A stretch of DNA of 64,000 nucleotides from Streptomyces acidiscabies (GCF_020010905.1 NZ_JAGJBY010000001.1:1-64000), one strand, 5' to 3'. Numbered from the stretch's first letter, positions 46,210 through 55,510 are shown. Notes: a model not told the origin generated them from the letters alone. A program made the numbers and translations.

Positions 46210-47655
46210 CTAACGGCCGGGCGATGCCGACGGGGCGTGCTCAGCGAGGGCGTGCTCCAGGCTCGGCAGGAAACTGCGCACGTGAGCGTTGCGCTGTCGG
46301 CGGCGCAGGTCTGCGGCGAGTTGGTGGAGCAGGGCCGCGCTGCGAGGCGAGCGCACCGCGTCGAGACGGCCGGCGACGATCTGGCCGACCTCACAGGCCG
46401 CCTCCAGGTCACCATGGGCGCTGTGGCCCAAGGCAAGCCAGGCGCCTTCGAACATGGCCCTGCGCTGGCTGGGGTCGCCACGCGGGACGTCGTACGCCCC
46501 GGAACGGAGCATCTCCGCCCCCTGGGCGAGAAAGCGCCGTCCCCGCGTACCGCCGCCCGCCTTCAGCTGCGCACGGCCCATCTGGATGAGGCCGTAACCG
46601 GCCTGACAGTCCAAGTGGTTGTCGGTGAGGAAGTACATCCAGCGGGGCTCCTCCTGGCCGCCGTCCCGGCGGGCGATCAATTCGCGGGCGGCTCCTCGGG
46701 TGTAAGCGAAGTCGTTGTCACGGCCGGCGGCGGCGTACGCATACGCGAGCCGGGACAGGACGGATGCCCGGACGACCGGCGAGGCGGCGTCGCTGGCGCG
46801 ACGGGCCGCCTCGCCGAGGGCGATGGCGTCCGCCGGGTGGCCCCGGCTCGCGGCCTGGAAAGAGAGGTCGCCGAGGATGTGGGCGCACAGGGGAAGGTCG
46901 TTGACCTGGTGCGCCGCCCGCAGTGCCGTGGCGAAGTAGCGCTGGGCCAGACCGTGGTCGGCGGCATCGAAGGCCATCCAGCCGGCCAACTGGCCGATTT
47001 CCGCAAATGCACGGATCAGACGGCTCGCGGTGGTGGAATCGTGGCCGCCTTCACGGATCAGTAGACCGACCGCACGGAACTGGGCTCCCACGTAGGGGAG
47101 ATGCCGTGCTCCACCGTGCTCGTCGTCGAGCGCGGAGAGCATGGGCAGATGCTGTTCGACCTGGTCCACGAGCGGATCGGTACCCGCGGAAGCCGCGATC
47201 CGCGGCGCGTACCGGCCCCGCCCCGCTGTGCCGTCGAGGTACTGGGCGACGATCGCGAGGAGCCCCGCGCCCGAGATCGCGAGGAACCGGCGCCGGTCGA
47301 CGAGCCCTCCCATCACCCAGTCCTCCACGATCGCCTCCATCCCCTGCACAGTCCAGGGTCGTGCGAGATCCGTGTCGGCTGGAACGAGCACCGAGGAGTC
47401 GCCCACACGGCCCTGCCAGAGTTCAGCCACCGAGACAGGTCTACCCAGTTCTTGGGAGAGCACGTAGGCGGCCATCCCCGGTAGGGGCGAGCGCGGCAGG
47501 GAGCCAGCGTCCCGCCAGTGGTAGGGCGCCGATTCAGCGACCGTCCCCGCTCCGAACACCCTGTTGAGCTTGCGAGCGAGTGCCTTGGGGCTCCACCCGA
47601 GTTCGTCCAGGCATCGCGCCAGTACGGCGTTGGGTTCCCCTGCCTGCGGTGCCAC
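46210..47655 (-). CDS. XRE-type transcription regulator with TPR-like sensor
   Basis: A 481-residue protein. The N-terminal 85 residues (LARCLDELGWSPKALARKLNRVFG) are an XRE-like DNA-binding domain, and the segment RRRFLAISGAGLLAIVA near 120 resembles the twin-arginine-like linker found in many Streptomyces regulators of this type. The remaining 340 residues are alpha-helical repeats (ALRAAHQVNDLPLCAHILGDLSFQAASRGHPADAIALGEAARRA in parts), a TPR-like sensor. GTG start. It is divergent from the anti-sigma-type gene and the operon behind it, which it probably controls. Confidence 0.82.
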   Translation of the reverse strand: MAPQAGEPNAVLARCLDELGWSPKALARKLNRVFGAGTVAESAPYHWRDAGSLPRSPLPGMAAYVLSQELGRPVSVAELWQGRVGDSSVLVPADTDLARPWTVQGMEAIVEDWVMGGLVDRRRFLAISGAGLLAIVAQYLDGTAGRGRYAPRIAASAGTDPLVDQVEQHLPMLSALDDEHGGARHLPYVGAQFRAVGLLIREGGHDSTTASRLIRAFAEIGQLAGWMAFDAADHGLAQRYFATALRAAHQVNDLPLCAHILGDLSFQAASRGHPADAIALGEAARRASDAASPVVRASVLSRLAYAYAAAGRDNDFAYTRGAARELIARRDGGQEEPRWMYFLTDNHLDCQAGYGLIQMGRAQLKAGGGTRGRRFLAQGAEMLRSGAYDVPRGDPSQRRAMFEGAWLALGHSAHGDLEAACEVGQIVAGRLDAVRSPRSAALLHQLAADLRRRQRNAHVRSFLPSLEHALAEHAPSASPGR

Positions 47656-47865
47656 GTGCGACCACCTCTTGCCTCAGTGGTTCGGTTCGTCCATCAGCTG
47701 TCGCGATCCCTCATGGTGGCGCCCAAGGGCGGCGATTCACCTCCTCCCCAAGGAAGTTGACCGAGTTGACCCATTGATCGGGTCCTGCGCGACCAGGCTC
47801 CTCCGGTGTTCTTGGAGTCCGGCGTAAGTCGCCGCCTTCGGTGCCGACGGGGAAAGAGGTGGGCC

Positions 47866-48378
47866 TTGAGAGACCGCACGAGCACTTCCTTGAGCCGTCC
47901 GGACAGAGTGCGGGAACGCAAGGTCTTTGTCGCCGGACAGGGCGACGTCGGCGTCACGCGTGCCACGACGCTGATCGCGGGTCTGCCATACGGGCCGAAG
48001 GCGGCTGAGGTCGCACGGGAGGCGGTGGCGGTCGTGCTTCACGGCATCGACGCTGACCTCCTCGATGACGCCCGTCTGATCACGTCGGAGCTCGCGACGA
48101 ACGCGTTCGCCTCCGGCCGTCCGCCCCTGGTCCTGTGCATCGACCGCACGAACCCAGCCGTCGGCGTCCTGAAGGTCGAGATCACCGTCACCGACGGCGG
48201 CTGTTCCCACCCCGCGACGCCGTCTCCTCAGGCTCCCAATGAGGAGGCTGAATCGGGACGAGGGCTGGTCATCGTCGAGGCCCTGGCCGATGCCTGGTCG
48301 CTGACGACCGGTCCCCACGTCACCCGCGCCTGGTGCCGACTCACCCGTGAGGCCGGCTCTTCGACGGTCGGCATCTGA
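47866..48378 (+). CDS. HATPase-type anti-sigma/regulatory protein
   Basis: A protein of about 170 residues with a Bergerat ATP-binding fold of the RsbW group: N-box DDARLITSELATNAFASG near 65-82, G1 VTDGG near 107, G2 ESGRGLVIVEALADAW near 128-143. Streptomyces has dozens of such stand-alone HATPase proteins, which act as anti-sigma factors or partners of BldG-like antagonists. TTG start after GAAAGAGGTG. It lies 41 bases before the eight-gene operon, on the same strand, and may be its first gene. Confidence 0.82.
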   Translation: MRDRTSTSLSRPDRVRERKVFVAGQGDVGVTRATTLIAGLPYGPKAAEVAREAVAVVLHGIDADLLDDARLITSELATNAFASGRPPLVLCIDRTNPAVGVLKVEITVTDGGCSHPATPSPQAPNEEAESGRGLVIVEALADAWSLTTGPHVTRAWCRLTREAGSSTVGI

Positions 48379-48419
48379 CGCCCCGTTCGCGACAACCCTC
48401 TCGAAGGAGGCACCCCACG

Positions 48420-49730
48420 GTGCGCATCAACCACGCGGCTCCACCACCCTCTCTCACCGCCCTACCTGGGTTGGTCCGCCAGCCACGCGTCGTCGTCGCC
48501 CTCCACGAGGGCTTCTGCGGGGCGACGTCGGGCACTGGCTTCAGTAACCGTGCCTTCCTCACGGCCCTCGCCCGTCTTCTGCCGCCGGGCCGCCTCCGGG
48601 TGATCACCCCGCACGTATCGAAGACAGCGGGAACATACGACCGGCAGTGGGCGACCGAAGTCCAGCAGATGCTGCTGCGGGCCGAGGCCGACGTCATCAC
48701 TATCCCGGAGGTCCAAGCGGCGCCGGAGTCGATCCACGGCTCCGTTCAGTTGTGCGACCTGGCAGGCGAGGCTGCGGTACGCATCGCTGATCAGGCGAGC
48801 CAGTGCCTTCTCATCGGCCTCGACATCCCGTTTCTAGGGCTGGCTCCTTACGCGTCCCCGACCACGGACCTCCTGCTCATTCCCCGCTCCACGGCCGCGT
48901 TGACGCGCCCCAAGGACATGTCCCGAGTCCGCTGGGAGCAGGACGCCCTGCGGGTGGCGACCGCCCGAGGCGGTCGGGTTGGTGCCATCTCCTCCCACAT
49001 GCACGGCCACCTCGCCACGAGTTACGCCGTGCCTCGGGGAAGCATCGTGAGTATCCCGAACGGGCTGATCCAAGAGGAGATGGCCCGGCCGACGAGCGCG
49101 CCCCCTCTGCCCTTCGAAGCCCGCGCCGGATTCCTTCTCGCCATGGGCCGTGCTGTGCCGACGAAGGGCTTCGACGACCTCCTGGAAGCTCTGCACATCC
49201 TCAAGGAACGCGGAGTCCGTGCTCCCCACCTGGTCTTGGCGGCCGTGACCTCGGACGAACACGAGCACCTCACCTCGTATCAGAAGGACCTGGCGGCAAG
49301 CGTCCGCGCGTACGGCCTGGACGCGACCCTGATCACGCGCTTCACCCCCGCGATCCGGGCCTGGCTGCACAACCCCGCCTTGCGCGCAGTCGTCGTTCCC
49401 TCGCGAGAGGAACCCTTCGGTCGGATCCCCTTGGAGGCGTTCGCGGCCGGTGCGGGCCCCGTGGTGGCGACCACTGCTGGAGGACTGGCGCAAACCGTCA
49501 TCGAGGGCGAGACCGGCTTCACCGCCGCACCACGGGACGCCGGTGCTCTGGCCTCCGCGCTGCACCGCGCCTTGACCGTCGTGCCCAGAGAACGCGACCG
49601 GCTCCGGAGCGTCGGGGCCACCCTGGTGCGCTCACGTCACGACTACGAGGCCAGCATCGGGTCCGTCATCGAACGCATCGCCCCTTGGGCTCTGGAGCCG
49701 ACGCCCGGTGCGGAGGGCAGAACTCGATGA
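48420..49730 (+). CDS. GT4-type glycosyltransferase
   Basis: A GT-B glycosyltransferase of 436 residues. The C-terminal domain holds GFLLAMGRAVPTKGFDDLLEAL near 235 and PSREEPFGRIPLEAFAAGAGPVVATTAGG near 325 (in parts), with the E-x7-E pair that binds the nucleotide sugar. It should transfer a sugar from an NDP-sugar to a cytoplasmic acceptor; no membrane segment is seen. The GTG start follows GAAGGAGG. Its stop overlaps the next start (ATGA). Confidence 0.88.
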   Translation: MRINHAAPPPSLTALPGLVRQPRVVVALHEGFCGATSGTGFSNRAFLTALARLLPPGRLRVITPHVSKTAGTYDRQWATEVQQMLLRAEADVITIPEVQAAPESIHGSVQLCDLAGEAAVRIADQASQCLLIGLDIPFLGLAPYASPTTDLLLIPRSTAALTRPKDMSRVRWEQDALRVATARGGRVGAISSHMHGHLATSYAVPRGSIVSIPNGLIQEEMARPTSAPPLPFEARAGFLLAMGRAVPTKGFDDLLEALHILKERGVRAPHLVLAAVTSDEHEHLTSYQKDLAASVRAYGLDATLITRFTPAIRAWLHNPALRAVVVPSREEPFGRIPLEAFAAGAGPVVATTAGGLAQTVIEGETGFTAAPRDAGALASALHRALTVVPRERDRLRSVGATLVRSRHDYEASIGSVIERIAPWALEPTPGAEGRTR

Positions 49731-50725
49731 ACCGGCCGGTGGTGTTGATCAGTCTGGAGTCTCCGCACTCCTTCTGGCAGTTGTCCGCCGAACACGAGCG
49801 AGTACTGTCCACCGCCTTCCCCGGTGTCGAGTTCCGTACGGCAGCCGAGGAGGCCGTACCGAACCAACTGGCCCAGGCTCACGTCTACTTCGGCTGGAGG
49901 TTCGAGCCGTCGTGGCTGTTCGGCGCGCCCCGTCTGCGGTGGATCGCCTCCCCGGCAGCCGGGACCGACCACCTGCCTGTCGCCGAGGCCCGCTCCGCCG
50001 GGGTGGCCCTGACCCGCTCGTACGGATTTCACGGCAGGCCCATGGCCGAGCACGCCATGGGGATGGTCCTGGGATTCTCCCGCGGACTGTTCGTGAGTCA
50101 GCTCGCCCAGCGGAGCCGGACCTGGTGGAAGGACGACCTGGCCGAGGAGTTCTTCGACCTGGCGGGAGCGACGATGACCATCGTCGGCTGCGGCAGCATC
50201 GGAGAACACCTCGCGCGTGCGGCCCGCTCCTTCGGGATGGACGTCATCGGCGTACGGCGCAGACCACCGGTGACCGCCGGAGGAACGATCAGGTGGATGC
50301 ACACGTCGGCGGTGCACCAGGCGGTCGCTGTCGCCGACGTGGTGGTCGATCTGCTGCCCGCCACGCGAGCCACGGACCGCTTCTTCGACCACGGCCTCTT
50401 CACCGCCTTCAAACCGAAGTCCGTCTTCGTCAACCTCGGCCGCGCGGCGACCGTCGACCAGACAGCACTCCTGGCCGCCCTCGACGCCGGCCGCCTTCGC
50501 GGCGCCGCCCTGGACGTCTTCGACCCGAAACCGCTGCCTGCCCGCCATCCGCTTCGGCTCCACCCCCGCGTCGTCCTCACACCCAAGAGCTCCACGCTCA
50601 GCCGCACATACATGGACGAGGCGGTCGCGTTCTTCGCCGACAACCTGCGCCGCTACCTCACCGACCAGCAGCTCAACGGAGTGGCCGAGGCGCCCGCTGT
50701 CCGATCTCCCTCCGCCGGAAGGTGA
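49727..50725 (+). CDS. D-2-hydroxyacid-dehydrogenase-like NAD(P)-binding protein
   Basis: The protein has 332 residues. The nucleotide-binding fold reads MTIVGCGSIGEHLARAARSFGMDVIGVRRRP in parts (about 150-182), and FVNLGRAATVDQTALLAAL near 237 carries the substrate-binding arginine. The usual acidic residue of the ALDVFxxEPLP segment is changed (ALDVFDPKPLP), and the catalytic histidine expected in LTPHxxx is replaced: VVLTPKSSTLS. Such a set predicts altered chemistry or a binding role. It is coupled by 4-base overlap to the glycosyltransferase and followed closely by the radical SAM gene. Confidence 0.85.
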   Translation: MNRPVVLISLESPHSFWQLSAEHERVLSTAFPGVEFRTAAEEAVPNQLAQAHVYFGWRFEPSWLFGAPRLRWIASPAAGTDHLPVAEARSAGVALTRSYGFHGRPMAEHAMGMVLGFSRGLFVSQLAQRSRTWWKDDLAEEFFDLAGATMTIVGCGSIGEHLARAARSFGMDVIGVRRRPPVTAGGTIRWMHTSAVHQAVAVADVVVDLLPATRATDRFFDHGLFTAFKPKSVFVNLGRAATVDQTALLAALDAGRLRGAALDVFDPKPLPARHPLRLHPRVVLTPKSSTLSRTYMDEAVAFFADNLRRYLTDQQLNGVAEAPAVRSPSAGR

Positions 50726-50728
50726 CCC

Positions 50729-51835
50729 ATGCCCACCGCACGCCACCGCGCTCTGGCCGCCTTCGCCGCGACCGGCCGCAACCACCCCTACCTGGCCTTC
50801 ACCCTGAACTCGCTCTGCAACCTGGACTGCGTGTTCTGCAAGCCGCGATGCATGCCGGACTACGGTCACAAGGACCGGCCCCTGACCGCCTCCGACTACG
50901 CGGCCATCGCCGCCGAGGCTGGCGCGTGGAAGATCAGGAAGGCGCACTGTTCCGGCGGCGAGCCGACCCTCCGGGCGGACATCCTCGACGTGATCGCGAG
51001 CCTCTCCGACGGCCTCGGGCCCGACGCCGCGATCGGCATGACCAGCCACGGCAACCTGCGACGCGGCCTGAGCGTCGAGAATCTCCACAGTGCCGGACTG
51101 ACGTACCTCAACCTCAGCCTCCACAGCCTCGACCCCGGCCGGTCCGCCGAGATCATGGGCGGCGGCGACCCGCACGTCACTCGGCGCACTCTCGACGCCG
51201 CACTCTCCCTCGGCCTACGAGTGAAGATCAACTGTGTCCTCCAGCGCACCTACCTGTACGACGCCTTCGCCGTGGCCGAGCTCGCCCGTGACCTGCCCGT
51301 CGCCGTCCGGCTGATCGAGCTCCAGAACATTGGCCCCGCGCAGGCGCTGTTCGAGACCGAGTTCATCAACGAGGCGGAGGTCCGAAGCCGACTTCACGCA
51401 TGGTTCGCGAACGCTGGCGAGGTCCGCAGGGACGAACTCGGGGTCCGCAGCCCCGGGCAGTACCTCCGTCCCGACGGCTGGGCGGGCTCCATCGGATTCA
51501 TCTCCAACTCCAGTTGCGCCACCTGCTCCGACGCCAATCGCATCAAGATCACGCCCACGGGTGTGGCCCGCCCCTGCATCCTTCACAATCGCGACATCCC
51601 GCTGAAACACCACCTCTCCGACTGCACCCTCGGGGACGCCTTCGCCCACCTCTTCCAGGCCATGCTCGACCGCAACACCAACGACGCCTGGCAGGGCTTC
51701 CACTACGTGGACTACGACTTGCGCTGGGATCGGATGGAACGCCCTGAGGGCATCCCGGTCCTGCCCTTGCTCCCTCTCCTCACCTCCGACGCGGCCCAGC
51801 CCACCTGCACCCGCACCTCCATGGGGGAACGGTGA
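50729..51835 (+). CDS. MoaA-like radical SAM enzyme with two iron-sulfur clusters
   Basis: A protein of 368 residues. LCNLDCVFCK (Cys 30, 34, 37) binds the SAM cluster, and HCSGGEPTLR near 75 is the GGEP motif. The C-terminal segment SCATCSDANRIKITPTGVARPC (in parts, about 259-286) matches the layout of the second cluster of MoaA, where the unique iron binds GTP. MoaA itself starts molybdopterin synthesis, but no other cofactor gene is here. I infer a related rearrangement on a nucleotide or other substrate. GGAAGG precedes the ATG; the stop overlaps the next start. Confidence 0.86.
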   Translation: MPTARHRALAAFAATGRNHPYLAFTLNSLCNLDCVFCKPRCMPDYGHKDRPLTASDYAAIAAEAGAWKIRKAHCSGGEPTLRADILDVIASLSDGLGPDAAIGMTSHGNLRRGLSVENLHSAGLTYLNLSLHSLDPGRSAEIMGGGDPHVTRRTLDAALSLGLRVKINCVLQRTYLYDAFAVAELARDLPVAVRLIELQNIGPAQALFETEFINEAEVRSRLHAWFANAGEVRRDELGVRSPGQYLRPDGWAGSIGFISNSSCATCSDANRIKITPTGVARPCILHNRDIPLKHHLSDCTLGDAFAHLFQAMLDRNTNDAWQGFHYVDYDLRWDRMERPEGIPVLPLLPLLTSDAAQPTCTRTSMGER

Positions 51836-52953
51836 GGGCGGTGACCGAAGCGCCGCCCCTCTACTCGCAGCTCGGAGCCCTGTACGAACGCGAGCTGAAC
51901 GCCCACGGTGTCGGGGCGGTGATGCTCACCCACAAGTGGCAGCCAGCTGATCTGCTGGCTCCCCACTCAGATATCGATGTACGCGTCCTCCTCCCCCAAG
52001 CCCCGGCGGACTGGGAGGAATGGAACCACCGCCTGGCCGCCGCGCATTCCGCCGCGATCGGTAGGGAGGTCTCCCATCGGCGTCTCCTGGAGCACCCGCC
52101 CGGCTTCGCGTTCACCACGGCCGAGGCGGACGGACGGCTCGTCTCCTCACCCGAACTCTCGACCTGGTCACTGATCAGCGGGAACACCCGGGACTTCCAG
52201 CGCTGGAAGTCCCGGGCGCAGATGGCGCCGTGGTGCGAGGTCGACGAGCGGTTCTACCGGGGAATCCTCCGGGCCCGACTGGGCGGCCGGTACCAGTTGG
52301 CGGCGGACAGCACCGACAACGTGGCGGGAGACATCACCGCCTACCAGCGCCACTGCGTGGCCTGGCACTACCTCGCCCCGTGCTGGTTCGCCGCCGCGGC
52401 ACTCGCGACCCGCACCCGCTGTCCCGGCAAGACGGCCGCCCTCACCCAGTGGCGTCCGGAGGGGCTGGACGAGTACGCCGAACTGATCCTCGGACACTCC
52501 GAGATCCGACCCGGTACACGCCCCCGGAGCTCACGCCACCTCCTCCGCACGGCCCATGTCGCCCTGGAGGCAGTCATGCGCCGCGTCCCCGACACCGCAA
52601 CCACCGCCGCCAAGGGCAAGGAACACGCCCGCGTCGACTGGATGACGGCGACCGGAATGCTCCGTGTACGCGTCGCCCGCTGGCTGTACTACCTCGACCC
52701 GCCGCCCGGCATGGCGACCGACTATCTGATCCGGCGCGAGGCGAAGGAACTCCGAGCCGCCACCCAGACCCTGAACGCGCTCGCGGCGGACGACACCACC
52801 CCCGCCCAGCGGCTGGCCGCCCGGATGGCGGTGCTGATCCCCACCGGCCCGACCACCGCCGACGTCCTGCGCACGACCCTCGCGCTCTGGCACCGGCAGA
52901 AGTCCACCGTCCAGGAGTTCCTCAGTCTCACTCCCCGAGACATCCGCCTCTGA
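51832..52953 (+). CDS. Nucleotidyltransferase-like protein
   Basis: The protein has 373 residues. The N-terminal segment AVMLTHKWQPADLLAPHSDIDVRVLL (in part, about 25-50) resembles the beta strand and DxD metal site of minimal nucleotidyltransferases, although the GSxxxG loop is altered. The rest is helical, with VDWMTATGMLRVRVARWLYYLDPP near 265 (in part). It could nucleotidylate a small molecule or be a non-catalytic relative; I cannot decide. GTG start, 4-base overlap with the MoaA-like gene. Confidence 0.6.
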   Translation: MRAVTEAPPLYSQLGALYERELNAHGVGAVMLTHKWQPADLLAPHSDIDVRVLLPQAPADWEEWNHRLAAAHSAAIGREVSHRRLLEHPPGFAFTTAEADGRLVSSPELSTWSLISGNTRDFQRWKSRAQMAPWCEVDERFYRGILRARLGGRYQLAADSTDNVAGDITAYQRHCVAWHYLAPCWFAAAALATRTRCPGKTAALTQWRPEGLDEYAELILGHSEIRPGTRPRSSRHLLRTAHVALEAVMRRVPDTATTAAKGKEHARVDWMTATGMLRVRVARWLYYLDPPPGMATDYLIRREAKELRAATQTLNALAADDTTPAQRLAARMAVLIPTGPTTADVLRTTLALWHRQKSTVQEFLSLTPRDIRL

Positions 52954-52969
52954 CACAAGGAGTCCCGCC

Positions 52970-53767
52970 ATGCCCGCGCGTGCGCCCCTGCCCCGCGCCC
53001 TGAAGACCGCCAAGATCAAGATCACGACGAAGTGCAACCGGTCCTGCGACTTCTGCATCTTCGCCGACGGCGCGCAGGGCGAGAACATGTCCCTGGACCT
53101 GTTCTCCACCATCCTCGCCCGGCTCCGGAGCATCCCCTTCCAGCAGTTGCACATCAACGGCGGCGAGCCCACCGTGCACCGGGACTTCCCCGCCCTCAGC
53201 GACGCGGCCCGCACCCACCTGCCCGACAAGGTCATGGTCCTGGGCACGAACGCCATTACTCTGGCCCGCAACAAGCGGATCATGGACGCCACTCTCCGCT
53301 CGTACGACCAGATCCTTATCGGCTGCGACGACGAGCACGAGAACTATGACGAAGTACACGCCGTCGTTCCTCATCTCCGTGAAGCCGGCAAGACCGTGGT
53401 CGTCAACAGTGTCCTGGAAGGCATCAGTTCCATCCGCCTGGAGCAGCTCGCAAGGCTGTGCGACGCGTACGGCGCCATCCACGTCACCAACCACGTGCAC
53501 CACATCAATGTCGGCCAGCCGACGAACGAGCTGCACGGCATCTGCGACCGCTACTTCGACCAGCACCTGATGATCGAGATGGACGGGTCCTGCTATCGCT
53601 GCTTCAACGCGATGGCGAAGGACGACAGCGAATTCAGCGTCTGGGACGAGGACTTCGCGGCCAAGGTGTTCGAGCCTCGCGGCCACCACTTCCGGTTCTG
53701 CCAGCGCTGCCACGAGTACACCGACTCCGGCGCCGCCGTCCTCCCCGTCCCGGCCCTCACCATCTGA
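52970..53767 (+). CDS. Radical SAM enzyme with C-terminal cysteine motif
   Basis: A 265-residue radical SAM protein. TKCNRSCDFCIF (Cys 22, 26, 29) binds the SAM cluster and LHINGGEPTVH near 61 the methionine part of SAM. The C-terminus has CYRCFNAM and FCQRCHEYTD, two CxxC pairs that may bind an auxiliary cluster, as in SPASM-like enzymes but shorter. The reaction is unknown. Clean ribosome site (AAGGAG), 16 bases after the preceding stop. Confidence 0.87.
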   Translation: MPARAPLPRALKTAKIKITTKCNRSCDFCIFADGAQGENMSLDLFSTILARLRSIPFQQLHINGGEPTVHRDFPALSDAARTHLPDKVMVLGTNAITLARNKRIMDATLRSYDQILIGCDDEHENYDEVHAVVPHLREAGKTVVVNSVLEGISSIRLEQLARLCDAYGAIHVTNHVHHINVGQPTNELHGICDRYFDQHLMIEMDGSCYRCFNAMAKDDSEFSVWDEDFAAKVFEPRGHHFRFCQRCHEYTDSGAAVLPVPALTI

Positions 53768-53789
53768 CCCCAGACCGGAGATGTACGCC

Positions 53790-55505
53790 ATGCCAGCAGT
53801 CCTCGGACTGAACTTTCACCACGACACCAGCGCCGCCTTACTCGTCAACGGCCGCCTCTACGCGGCCGAGGAGGAACGCTGGAGCGGCGTCAAGCACAAC
53901 CACCCCACCCGCAAGGGCACGCTCACCGCCCCGGCACGCTCACTGCAGTGGTGCCTGGAGGCCGCCGGTCTCGAACCACGGGACGTCGACGCCGTCTGGG
54001 CCGCCTCCATGCGCCCCAACCCCGCCGCCGGCCAGTGGCTGAACGAGGAACGAGACGAACTCGCCGGCTTCCTGCCTGTCCCGCTCGGCAACCGTCTCCA
54101 TCTCCTCTCCCACCACACGGCTCATGCGCTCTCCGGCTACCTGCTCTCCGGCCACGATCGAGCGGCGGGCCTTGTCATCGATGCCGGAGGTTCCCCCCTC
54201 GGCTCCGACTTCGGTCCGGGCCGGGAACGCATCACCGGATACGACCTGCGGCCCGACCGCATCGACCGCCTCCACCAGGGCATGCCGACCGTCGTACCCG
54301 GTTCAGCCGGCCCCCGGCGGATCCACTCCTCCCTCGGGCACTTCTACCGGAACCTCGCGCGGCGAGTGATCCCGCCCGGCGACGAGCCCGAGGGCAGCAT
54401 GATGGCGCTCGCGGCCTTCGGTGATCCCCAGCGCTACGGAGCACGCATCCACGAGCTGATCCAGCTCGGCGACGACGGTGGGGTCCGCATCGACCACCCG
54501 TGGGGCTCGGCGGACAGCAGCACACCTCTGCTGCTCGACGGCCGGGCCTGGACCGCCGACAACGTGGCGGAGCAGCCGGAACACGAACGGGCCGACCTGG
54601 CCGCCGCCGCCCAAGAGGTCTTCGCCGAATCGGTGATCCACATCGCCCGTCACCTGCAACGGCTCACCAGAGCATCGGTGTTGGTGTTCTCGGGCGGATG
54701 CGCCCTGAACTCCCACCTCAACGGACGGTTGGCCGCCGACAGCGGCTTCGACACCCTCTTCGTGGCACCGGCCCCGCACGACGCGGGCACCGCCGTGGGA
54801 GCCGCGCTCTACGGCTGGCACTACCAGCTCGGCCAGGAGCGTCTCCCAGTGCCGACCGACGCGGCCTGGGGCCCGTACCCAGGTGCTGTGCCGACGGCAG
54901 CGGTGCCAAGTGGCTACCACGCCCTGACCGGTCTCGGGCCGGAACTGAAGCCCACCGTGGCCGCTCTCCTCGCGGACCACCGCATCGTCGGCTGGGTGCA
55001 AGGACAGCTCGAATTCGGGCCGCGTGCCCTCGGACATCGCTCGATCCTCGCCCACCCCGGCCACACCGCCACCCGCGACCGGCTCAACGCGATCAAGAAG
55101 CGGGCCACGTATCGTCCTTTCGCCCCGGCCGTCCTCGCCGAGCACGCCACGGAGTGGTTCATGTCTGCGGGAGACCCCTTCATGAACCGCGTCACACCCG
55201 TCCGCCGATGCCGAGCGGACCGCGTCGCCGCAGTCACCCACCACGACGGCACGGCCCGAGTCCAGTCCGTCGCTCCCGACCACGAGGGCCTGCACGAACT
55301 CCTGGAGCAATTCCACGAGTTCACGGGACTGCCGCTACTGCTGAACACCTCCTTCAACCGCAAGGGAACCCCGATCCTGCGGACCGCCGAACAGGCCGTG
55401 GCAGCGGCGGCGGACCTGAGCCTCGACGCACTCGCGGTCGGCGACACCCTGCTCCTCGCCGACCACGTGCCCGACCCCAGTACCACGGCCCTCCGTACGA
55501 GGTGA
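53790..55505 (+). CDS. O-carbamoyltransferase (NodU/CmcH/TobZ family) with a TTA codon
   Basis: A 571-residue enzyme. The N-terminal YrdC-Kae1-like part starts VLGLNFHHDTSAALLVNG and has the metal-binding HHTAHALSGY near 109; VFSGGCALNSHLNG near 300 and GQLEFGPRALGHRSILAHP near 408 are family hallmarks, as is LLNTSFNRKGTPI near 518. These enzymes make carbamoyl-AMP from carbamoyl phosphate and move the carbamoyl group to a hydroxyl of a sugar or other metabolite. Codon 17 is TTA (53838-53840), read only by the bldA tRNA, so expression should be developmental. The ATG at 53790 has GGAG eight bases upstream; the ATG nine bases before is too close. Confidence 0.94.
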   Translation: MPAVLGLNFHHDTSAALLVNGRLYAAEEERWSGVKHNHPTRKGTLTAPARSLQWCLEAAGLEPRDVDAVWAASMRPNPAAGQWLNEERDELAGFLPVPLGNRLHLLSHHTAHALSGYLLSGHDRAAGLVIDAGGSPLGSDFGPGRERITGYDLRPDRIDRLHQGMPTVVPGSAGPRRIHSSLGHFYRNLARRVIPPGDEPEGSMMALAAFGDPQRYGARIHELIQLGDDGGVRIDHPWGSADSSTPLLLDGRAWTADNVAEQPEHERADLAAAAQEVFAESVIHIARHLQRLTRASVLVFSGGCALNSHLNGRLAADSGFDTLFVAPAPHDAGTAVGAALYGWHYQLGQERLPVPTDAAWGPYPGAVPTAAVPSGYHALTGLGPELKPTVAALLADHRIVGWVQGQLEFGPRALGHRSILAHPGHTATRDRLNAIKKRATYRPFAPAVLAEHATEWFMSAGDPFMNRVTPVRRCRADRVAAVTHHDGTARVQSVAPDHEGLHELLEQFHEFTGLPLLLNTSFNRKGTPILRTAEQAVAAAADLSLDALAVGDTLLLADHVPDPSTTALRTR

Positions 55506-55510
55506 AACAG

